Assembly (NCBI GenBank): GCA_031553885.1
Contig: JAVBKV010000023.1
Location: 1 to 19,202 of the forward strand
Reading direction: 5' to 3'
DNA length: 19,202 nucleotides
Source: JAVBKV01 sp031553885
Lineage (GTDB): Bacteria; Bacteroidota; Bacteroidia; Bacteroidales; Azobacteroidaceae
The notes under the pieces are model-generated. The model did no database searches and was not told where the DNA came from. It saw only the letters and a list, made by a program, of their open reading frames with translations. Position 1 is the first letter of the stretch, and each line of letters starts with the position of its first letter. Made by a program: the position numbers and the translations under genes. This document shows, one piece after another, positions 14,315 through 19,202 of this stretch.

Positions 14315-15571
14315 TTGGAAAAAAAGAGGCAGTTTTGGCAATTCCCCTGGAGATATAAAGAGTCCGTCGCTTTCGTCGGCGGAATTATTGCCGTAGGATT
14401 GGTTTTGCAGTTGTCAGCCGGAGCATTTAACTTCGCGCTATTGCGATGGCCGGTGAATATTATATGGGGGGGAATAATGATTTTATTCCTACTACTGTTT
14501 TCCCGGAAACGCCAAAGCCCGTTTTATCAATGGTTTTCCGGTGTATACGTGGCTGTTACACTAATTGGTGCATTGGTTATTTTAGGTGTTGTTATGGGAC
14601 TGACTCCACAGGCTGCTTCCAGCGATGGAATGGATGGTCTGCCTTTCCGTTTGGGTTTTACCCGCATGACATCTGCGTGGTCTTTTGTCTTGATTTATTT
14701 TTTTACTCTGCTTTCGCTTGGAGCTTTAGTCATCAGACGTTTATTCTTTTTCCGGATCAAAGATTACGCTTTTTATTTGAATCACATCGGATTATGGATA
14801 CTGCTTTTCGCTGCCGGAATGGGAACTGCTGATCTCAGGCGTTATGTGATGCACGTGCGTGAAGGTGAAGTGGAATGGCGGGTATACAACGAGAAAAATG
14901 AAGTACTTGATCTTCCCATAGCGATTGAACTCAATGATTTTTATATGGAAGAATATCCGCCAAAACTGACGGTGATTGACCGGGAAACAGGAGTTTCTCA
15001 GCCTGAAAATAAACCGGAGTATTTTCAAATCGACAAGAAACAACCGGAAGGCAGCATTCATGATTGGGATATTTCATTGAAGGAATATATTCATGAGGCC
15101 ATTCGGAACAGTGACAGTACTTACCATGAAGTGCGCATGCCTGGAGCCTCGCCTGCAGCAAAGGTGGAGGTTCGTAACAGGAAAACGAGGGTACGTCAGG
15201 AAGGTTGGGTCTGTGCCGGAAACATGGCTCAACTATATAAAGTATTAAATCTGGATGAGCAGTATTGTCTTACCATGACCCGTCCCGAACCCAGGCGTTT
15301 TGTTTCGGATATTAATGTATATTCGGAAAACGGAAAACAGAAACATGTTCTGTTGGAAGTCAACAAACCCTGTACAATCGGGAACTGGATGTTGTATCAA
15401 TACGGCTACGACAACGATGCAGGTAATATGTCGACGTACAGCAGCATCGAGCTGGTTTATGATCCCTGGGTGATTCCGGTTTACCTTGGAATCTTTCTGC
15501 TTGCCTGTGGGTCGGTTTGTATGCTTTGGATGGGTAATAAACGAAAGGAGGGAAACAATGACCTGGAATGA
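14315..15571 (+). CDS. ResB/Ccs1-like cytochrome c biogenesis protein, TTG start
   Basis: A 418-residue membrane protein of system II cytochrome c maturation, which with CcsA carries heme across the membrane and attaches it to apocytochrome. Five hydrophobic helices lie at about 17-39, 43-63, 72-96, 118-140 and 153-172, the last with NHIGLW (His157, a likely heme ligand). A periplasmic domain of about 210 residues follows, then a final helix near 388-408. This is the short ResB form of Bacteroidota. The only start near the conserved N-terminus is TTG at 14315, preceded by GGAAG; the next in-frame ATG would remove the first helix. It follows nrfA by ten bases and overlaps the CcsA-like gene by 14, so it is probably devoted to NrfHA. 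Confidence 0.88.
   Translation: MEKKRQFWQFPWRYKESVAFVGGIIAVGLVLQLSAGAFNFALLRWPVNIIWGGIMILFLLLFSRKRQSPFYQWFSGVYVAVTLIGALVILGVVMGLTPQAASSDGMDGLPFRLGFTRMTSAWSFVLIYFFTLLSLGALVIRRLFFFRIKDYAFYLNHIGLWILLFAAGMGTADLRRYVMHVREGEVEWRVYNEKNEVLDLPIAIELNDFYMEEYPPKLTVIDRETGVSQPENKPEYFQIDKKQPEGSIHDWDISLKEYIHEAIRNSDSTYHEVRMPGASPAAKVEVRNRKTRVRQEGWVCAGNMAQLYKVLNLDEQYCLTMTRPEPRRFVSDINVYSENGKQKHVLLEVNKPCTIGNWMLYQYGYDNDAGNMSTYSSIELVYDPWVIPVYLGIFLLACGSVCMLWMGNKRKEGNNDLE
15544..15552 (+). promoter_or_regulatory. Ribosome-binding site deciding the ccsA-like start
   Basis: AAAGGAGGG five bases before ATG 15558 is unusually strong for this phylum. It lies inside the end of the ResB-like gene and fixes the downstream start at 15558 rather than at the longer frame beginning at 15486. 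Confidence 0.65.
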
Positions 15572-16337
15572 GTTTCTTTTCTTTGCCCTGCCTGCCATTG
15601 CGTTGTGGATGAGCGCCGGAATATTGGTTTATACCAACCTAAATCGTAAAATTATTGATATTTTAATGCTGGCAGGCAGTATCGTTTTTGTCTCCTTTAT
15701 TATTGGACTGTGGGTCGGACAGGAGCGTCCGCCGATGCGTACCATGGGAGAAACCCGCCTTTGGTATTCATTTTTTCTCTCTTTGGTTGGATTTATTACC
15801 TACAAACACTGGAAATATAAATGGCTGTTGTCATTCAGTAGTCTGGTAGCCTGTGTTTTTGTCTGTATCAATATTTTTAAGCCTGAAATACATTCCAGGA
15901 ATTTAATGCCCGCTTTGCAAAGTTACTGGTTTGTTCCGCATGTTACGGTGTATATTCTTTCATATGCGATGCTTGGAGCTGCGACCATTGCCTCATTCAT
16001 CCAGTTACAGAAATCAGGCAGGAAAAATACTGACAGGAATCTGTATCAATTGATGGACAATCTGGTTTATATCGGCTTCGGTTTTCTGATGCTCGGCATG
16101 TTGATGGGCTGTATCTGGGCAAAAGAGGCCTGGGGGCATTACTGGTCGTGGGATCCGAAAGAAACCTGGGCATTTGTAACAGCCGCCGCTTATCTTATTT
16201 ACATTCATGCACGGTTAAAAAACGATCATCCCAGATTTACTTTATGGATACTTCCGGTAGCATTTATATTGTTGATGATTACATGGATAGGTGTGAACTA
16301 CCTGCCTGCGGCACAGAATAGTATTCATACTTACTAA
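15558..16337 (+). CDS. CcsA-like cytochrome c biogenesis protein (heme handling)
   Basis: A 259-residue inner-membrane protein of the CcsA/CcmC heme-handling family with about eight helices. The heme-binding WWD motif is intact at about 192-205 (WGHYWSWDPKETWAF), flanked by conserved-looking histidines His128 (WFVPHVT) and His217 (YIHARL). With the ResB-like partner it forms the system II synthase; in some epsilonproteobacteria the two are fused and needed for the lysine-ligated NrfA heme. That precedent suggests, but does not prove, that this pair handles the CWTCK site. The start is chosen at ATG 15558 on the strength of the ribosome-binding site; the longer frame adds 24 residues translated from the ResB-like gene. 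Confidence 0.92.
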   Translation: MTWNEFLFFALPAIALWMSAGILVYTNLNRKIIDILMLAGSIVFVSFIIGLWVGQERPPMRTMGETRLWYSFFLSLVGFITYKHWKYKWLLSFSSLVACVFVCINIFKPEIHSRNLMPALQSYWFVPHVTVYILSYAMLGAATIASFIQLQKSGRKNTDRNLYQLMDNLVYIGFGFLMLGMLMGCIWAKEAWGHYWSWDPKETWAFVTAAAYLIYIHARLKNDHPRFTLWILPVAFILLMITWIGVNYLPAAQNSIHTY

Positions 16338-16350
16338 GAACAGATCATTT

Positions 16351-16662
16351 ATGAACGATCGCGAAAAAAGAACGGTTTCCCGCATGATCCGGATTTATTG
16401 TTGTTCCCGGCACGGGCAACAAAAAGGAATGCTCTGTTCCGGTTGCCTGCAGTTGGAAAACTATGCACATGGACGTTTGGAACGTTGTCTGTTCGGAGAA
16501 AATAAACCAGCCTGTAAAAACTGCACGATTCACTGCTATAAACCGGAATACCGTCAGAAGATACAAGAGGTAATGCGGTTTGCGGGTCCAAGGATGTTGC
16601 TGTATTATCCCTTCGATGCAATCAGGCATTTATGGCACGTGACATTTTTTAGTTGGTTTTAA
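16351..16662 (+). CDS. YgbA_NO-family protein (nitrous oxide-stimulated promoter family)
   Basis: A 103-residue cysteine-rich protein matching the YgbA_NO family (RTVSRMIRIYCC start, CSGCLQLENYAHGRLERC centre, YKPEYR). Eight cysteines (17, 18, 29, 32, 46, 55, 58, 62) plus histidines suggest a bound metal or Fe-S cluster. In enterobacteria ygbA is under the NO-sensing repressor NsrR; its biochemical role is not well established. Here it starts 13 bases after the CcsA-like gene and is the last gene of the nrf operon, an independent context tying the family to nitrogen-oxide stress. There is no signal peptide, so it should be cytoplasmic. Confidence 0.88.
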   Translation: MNDREKRTVSRMIRIYCCSRHGQQKGMLCSGCLQLENYAHGRLERCLFGENKPACKNCTIHCYKPEYRQKIQEVMRFAGPRMLLYYPFDAIRHLWHVTFFSWF

Positions 16663-16666
16663 ATAT

Positions 16667-16674
16667 TATCTTTG
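16667..16674 (+). promoter_or_regulatory. Possible promoter for the methyltransferase-DUF5131 pair
   Basis: TATCTTTG is an exact TAnnTTTG match just after the YgbA_NO-family gene and about 100 bases before ATG 16776. The long leader is unusual, and the hairpin immediately downstream leaves it open whether this is a working promoter. Confidence 0.4.
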
Positions 16675-16680
16675 TAAGGG

Positions 16681-16736
16681 TAAAAATAAAGGAATCCATA
16701 TAGCTAAGAACAACAAATGGTATCCTGTCATTTTTA
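16681..16736 (+). terminator. Imperfect inverted repeat with T-rich end, possible nrf-operon terminator
   Basis: Arms 16681-16699 and 16717-16736 match at about 16 of 20 aligned positions, and the right arm runs into TTTTTATTTT. It follows the nrf operon by 18 bases and precedes the methyltransferase gene. It could end the nrf transcript or act as a leader structure for the next gene. The pairing is imperfect, so confidence is low. Confidence 0.3.
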
Positions 16737-16775
16737 TTTTGTAACATCTGATCACGATCGTAACAGTTATACGCA

Positions 16776-17411
16776 ATGACCGAATTCTGGGAATCAAATT
16801 TTATTGAAAAGCAAACTATATGGGGATTTGAACCTGCTGAATCTGCTATTGTGACAAAAGATTTTTTTGTTGAAGAAAAAGTCAAAGACATATTGATTCC
16901 GGGGATTGGTTATGGCCGAAATGCGAAAGTCTTCCTTGATGCAGGAATGACTGTTATGGGAATTGAAATTTCAAAGACCGCGATTGAATTGCTCAGAACT
17001 CAGAATAACCTCGACATTCCCGTTTATCATGGTTCGGTGACAGATATGCCTTTCGATAGTAAGCGTTATGAAGGGATATTCAGTTATGCACTGATTCATT
17101 TATTGGATGAAAATGAAAGGAGAAAATTCATTAAAGACTGTTACAATCAACTGAAGCTGGGCGGAACGATGGTTTTTTCGACTATTTCAAAAAATGATCC
17201 GATGTATGGAAGTGGTCAGGAGTTGAGTAAGGATTGGTTTGAAATGCCGAGTGGAGCTAAATTATTTTTCTACGATCCGGATTCTATCAAACAGGAATTC
17301 GGAAATTACGGATTAATGGATTTCTACGAAATTGACGAACCGGTAAAATTGAAAGAAGATCATTCCCTGATGAAATTTACAATTATAAAATGCAGGAAAA
17401 TTTTTAGTTAA
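16776..17411 (+). CDS. Class I SAM-dependent methyltransferase
   Basis: A 211-residue cytoplasmic protein with the Rossmann-type methyltransferase fold. The SAM-binding glycine loop is ILIPGIGYGRNAKVF (about residues 39-53), followed by an acidic end of strand two (VMGIEIS), an aspartate after strand three (VTDMPF) and motif IV-like YEGIFSYALIHLL. The PGIGYGRN loop and the WGFEPAES start recall small-molecule methyltransferases of the thiopurine or tellurite-resistance type, but the substrate cannot be assigned. Six bases separate its stop from the DUF5131 gene, so the two are probably one transcript. Confidence 0.85.
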   Translation: MTEFWESNFIEKQTIWGFEPAESAIVTKDFFVEEKVKDILIPGIGYGRNAKVFLDAGMTVMGIEISKTAIELLRTQNNLDIPVYHGSVTDMPFDSKRYEGIFSYALIHLLDENERRKFIKDCYNQLKLGGTMVFSTISKNDPMYGSGQELSKDWFEMPSGAKLFFYDPDSIKQEFGNYGLMDFYEIDEPVKLKEDHSLMKFTIIKCRKIFS

Positions 17412-17417
17412 TAAACG

Positions 17418-18161
17418 ATGCCGAAAAATGCCATTGAATACAAGTCGAAAATGTGGAACCTGTGGCACGGCTGCCACAAGTTAAGTGCAGGTTGCCAGCA
17501 TTGCTACGTGTACCGTGGAGATGCCAGACGCGATATAGACAGCACGATCGTAGCTAAAACGAAAAATTTCGATTTGCCTGTTCAAAAAAAGCGGAACGGA
17601 GAATACAAGATTCCTCCGGGGACATGGGTTTATACCTGTTTTACTTCCGATTTTTTTGTGGAAGATGCCGATCCCTGGCGTGCTGAAGCATGGGAAATGA
17701 TGCGGCTTCGCAGCGACTTGAATTTCCTGATGATTACTAAACGCATTGATCGCTTTCAGGAATCGTTGCCTGCCGATTGGGGCGATGGTTACGATAATGT
17801 GACGATTTGTTGCACGATCGAAAATCAGGATCGTGCGGATTACCGTCTGCCGATTTACAAAGCTGTCCCGGTAAAACACAAAATTCTTATTTGCGAACCG
17901 TTGTTGGAGCGGGTTGATCTGCGTCCATATAATATCGGTTCGTGGGTAGAGCAGGTCGTAGTTGGTGGTGAGTCAGGCAATCAGGCGCGGCCGTGTAATT
18001 TTGATTGGGTCATGGAACTCCACGATATATGTGTGGAGAACAATGTTTCGTTCTGGTTCAAGCAAACAGGGGCCAGGTTTTTGAAAGAAGGCAGATTATA
18101 TTTGATCAAACGGCAATTCCAACATTCGCAGGCACGAAAGGCGGGAATAAATTTCGGATAG
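17418..18161 (+). CDS. DUF5131 (phage Gp37/Gp68) family protein
   Basis: A 247-residue protein of the DUF5131 family, first noted in mycobacteriophages. The N-terminal WNLWHGCHKLSAGCQHCYV holds cysteines 19, 26 and 29 (C-x6-C-x2-C), a spacing suggestive of a radical-SAM-like [4Fe-4S] site, though the canonical pattern is C-x3-C-x2-C. Further family blocks are MITKRIDRF, VTICCTIENQDRADYR, ILICEPLLE, VVVGGESG and FWFKQTGARF, compatible with a TIM-barrel-like fold. No reaction is known to me. The tight coupling to a SAM-dependent methyltransferase is the only clue from context. Its stop is 11 bases from the convergent thioredoxin stop. Confidence 0.82.
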   Translation: MPKNAIEYKSKMWNLWHGCHKLSAGCQHCYVYRGDARRDIDSTIVAKTKNFDLPVQKKRNGEYKIPPGTWVYTCFTSDFFVEDADPWRAEAWEMMRLRSDLNFLMITKRIDRFQESLPADWGDGYDNVTICCTIENQDRADYRLPIYKAVPVKHKILICEPLLERVDLRPYNIGSWVEQVVVGGESGNQARPCNFDWVMELHDICVENNVSFWFKQTGARFLKEGRLYLIKRQFQHSQARKAGINFG

Positions 18162-18172
18162 GAAATATAGGC

Positions 18173-18604
18173 TTATTTCAATAGAATTTTATTAATTTTA
18201 TCATCCAGAATTTCCTTCGACATTGCACCTTTTGCCATTTGTGGATTTTCGCCCGTCGGTATAAACAAAAGAGTAGGTATGCTTGAAATACCAAATGCCT
18301 TTGCTAGTTCTTTTTCTTTATCAACATTTATTTTGTAAACAATAATTTTATCTTTGTACTTAGCTGCCATTTCCGCTAAAACCGGAGCTAATGTTCTGCA
18401 AGGACCACACCAATCAGCATAAAAATCAATGATACAGGGCTTGGTGCCTTCATAAACCCATTTGTCCGGATTTTTCTCATAGTTATAAACTTTAGATAAA
18501 AAGTCAGCCTTGGTCAACGAAACGACTTCCGCATTTGTTTGGGCGAACATGGAACTCAAGCTTGTAATTAACAGGAATACGATAAGAAAGATATTTTTTT
18601 TCAT
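18173..18604 (-). CDS. Exported thioredoxin-fold protein
   Basis: A 143-residue protein with a signal peptide (about 1-21, MKKNIFLIVFLLITSLSSMFA) and one thioredoxin domain. The active site is DWCGPC (Cys66, Cys69), with the cis-proline motif SSIPTLLF downstream, so it should be redox-active in the periplasm. The insert before the catalytic strand (SKVYNYEKNPDKWVYEGTKP) is typical of periplasmic thioredoxins of Bacteroidales. Possible jobs include disulfide reduction of apocytochromes before heme attachment, which would fit the nearby Nrf and Ccs genes, but it is not in that operon and general thiol maintenance is equally likely. Confidence 0.93.
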   Translation of the reverse strand: MKKNIFLIVFLLITSLSSMFAQTNAEVVSLTKADFLSKVYNYEKNPDKWVYEGTKPCIIDFYADWCGPCRTLAPVLAEMAAKYKDKIIVYKINVDKEKELAKAFGISSIPTLLFIPTGENPQMAKGAMSKEILDDKINKILLK

Positions 18605-18628
18605 ATGTTTTTATTATTTATAAGATTA

Positions 18629-18636
18629 CAAAGATA
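18629..18636 (-). promoter_or_regulatory. -7 promoter element for the thioredoxin gene
   Basis: The minus strand reads TATCTTTG, an exact TAnnTTTG match, 25 bases before the ATG at 18604. No convincing -33 element is seen. Confidence 0.5.
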
Positions 18637-18706
18637 TTACAAATTCAATGAAAGAAGTAATTACTAATCAAAATTAGCTTTTGTTGAATAAAAAAGCACA
18701 AAATAC

Positions 18707-18737
18707 TTTGAGAAAACAAAAAAAAATTGTTCCTTTG
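18707..18737 (+). promoter_or_regulatory. Probable promoter of the tRNA-Ser gene
   Basis: TTTG at 18707-18710 and TTCCTTTG at 18730-18737 (one mismatch to TAnnTTTG) are separated by 19 bases, the spacing expected of -33 and -7 elements. Transcription would start about 19 bases before the mature tRNA. Confidence 0.45.
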
Positions 18738-18762
18738 CATCGCTTTTGAAGAAATTCAAAAA

Positions 18763-18848
<86 letters not shown>

Positions 18849-18885
18849 TGATAGGTTCGGACAGAACTAAGACAAAATCAGACAA

Positions 18886-18913
18886 GTCCCGTAAAATTAA
18901 GGTTTTACGGGAC
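18886..18913 (+). terminator. Intrinsic terminator after tRNA-Ser
   Basis: An 11-bp perfect stem, GTCCCGTAAAA (18886-18896) with TTTTACGGGAC (18903-18913), closes a six-base loop and is followed by TTTTT. It lies 38 bases after the tRNA and should end its transcript and shield the integrase gene from read-through. Confidence 0.85.
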
Positions 18914-18974
18914 TTTTTCTTTACCTGCCAAAGACATTTTAAGGACGAAAAAAGGCCAAATTTGGACAGTCAAC

Positions 18975-19021
18975 CGTTACCGAATCGTTACCGAAACCGT
19001 TTGAAAAAAATGGTAACGATT
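18975..19021. repeat. Cluster of CGTTACCGAA direct repeats with an inverted copy
   Basis: CGTTACCGAA occurs at 18975-18984 and 18986-18995, an 11-base period or about one helical turn. The reverse complement core GGTAACGATT at 19012-19021 pairs with AATCGTTACC at 18983-18992. Another short direct repeat, TCGCAAGT, is at 19044-19051 and 19059-19066. The position between tRNA and integrase gene is where arm-type recombinase or excisionase sites usually lie. Confidence 0.5.
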
Positions 19022-19067
19022 TCCGAAATAAGTCCCTGAACTGTCGCAAGTTGTCCATTCGCAAGTG

Positions 19068-19115
19068 GCTCATTTTAGAAACAATAATAGTAATTTTGTA
19101 ACGTAAAAAATGAGC
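19068..19115. promoter_or_regulatory. Inverted repeat flanking the integrase promoter
   Basis: GCTCATTTT (19068-19076) and AAAATGAGC (19107-19115) are perfect 9-base inverted copies. They enclose the predicted promoter and the right copy covers the first start codon. A repressor or the integrase itself could bind here to limit expression; chance cannot be excluded for 9-mers this AT-rich. Confidence 0.35.
19091..19098 (+). promoter_or_regulatory. -7 promoter element for the integrase gene
   Basis: TAATTTTG is an exact TAnnTTTG match. Transcription would begin near 19105, giving a very short leader if translation starts at ATG 19110, and a slightly more comfortable one if it starts at ATG 19119. 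Confidence 0.5.
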
Positions 19116-19202
19116 AGTATGAGAAGTTCTCTTAAGATTCTGTTTTACCTGCGGAAAAACTACCTTAATAAAGAAGGTAAGGCAGGTATCATGATTCGAC
19201 TA
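19110..19202 (+). CDS. Tyrosine recombinase (integrase), 5' end only
   Basis: Thirty-one codons are open to the window edge. The peptide RSSLKILFYLRKNYLNKEGKAGIMIRL is the typical start of the arm-DNA-binding domain of Bacteroidota phage/ICE-type integrases (SAM-like N-terminal domain). The catalytic domain lies outside the window. ATG 19119 (MRSSLKILFYL) is an equally good start by comparison with the family. Position just after tRNA-Ser supports a role in integrating the element there. Confidence 0.82.
   Translation, partial: MSSMRSSLKILFYLRKNYLNKEGKAGIMIRL

Noticed and set aside
15486..15557. A 24-codon N-terminal extension of the CcsA-like gene.
   Set aside because: It translates the end of the ResB-like gene out of frame; the strong ribosome-binding site points to ATG 15558.
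16740..16765. TGTAACA and GTAACA upstream of the methyltransferase as a third Crp/Fnr-type site.
   Set aside because: The two elements are direct, not inverted, copies 20 bases apart, and no full dyad fits; they do not match the two good sites.

Overview
The window looks like chromosome of an anaerobic member of the Bacteroidales (Bacteroidota); I cannot fix the genus. Evidence: repeated matches to the Bacteroides-type -7 promoter element TAnnTTTG upstream of genes, lipoproteins with C-S-(acidic) N-termini typical of the phylum's surface-lipoprotein export signal, a class I hybrid cluster protein, and gene families typical of that order.

Layout. (1) 1-3740, minus strand: polyphosphate kinase 1 followed, with a 4-bp overlap, by a sodium:solute symporter; a hairpin and a 20-bp tandem repeat lie beyond the symporter. 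(2) 3799-4299, plus: a small YfcE/MJ0936-type metallophosphoesterase. (3) 4307-8690: a compact signalling locus. A TPR-containing sensor histidine kinase and a LuxR/NarL-type response regulator read leftward; a 45-residue lipoprotein missed by length cut-offs and a 523-residue lipoprotein (two InlB-type repeats plus seven propeller-like repeats) read rightward. Between them an 18-bp perfect inverted repeat sits almost exactly midway between two divergent TAnnTTTG promoters. This is the best candidate for an undescribed system here. (4) 8794-16662: a nitrosative-stress and nitrite-ammonification block: hcp and a partner Fe-S protein (minus), a Crp/Fnr-family regulator resembling HcpR (plus), then nrfH, nrfA, a ResB-like and a CcsA-like cytochrome c maturation gene, and a YgbA_NO-family gene (plus). 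TGTnACAnnTGTnACA-like sites are placed at about -40 to -43 of the divergent hcp/regulator promoters and of the nrfH promoter. (5) 16776-18161, plus: a class I methyltransferase and a DUF5131 (Gp37/Gp68) protein. (6) 18173-18604, minus: an exported thioredoxin. (7) 18763-19202: tRNA-Ser(UGA), a strong terminator, clustered short repeats, and the 5' end of a tyrosine recombinase running off the window. This is the likely edge of an integrated element using the tRNA as its attachment site.

How it fits together: NrfHA reduces nitrite to ammonium at the outer face of the cytoplasmic membrane using quinol electrons, the two Ccs proteins would attach its hemes, Hcp with its Fe-S partner removes nitric oxide made on the side, and the Crp/Fnr-family regulator probably switches both arms on together. 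The sensor/lipoprotein locus appears to be an independent envelope-signalling unit whose regulator probably acts on its own divergent promoter region. All regulatory links are inferred from site position and sequence, not measured.
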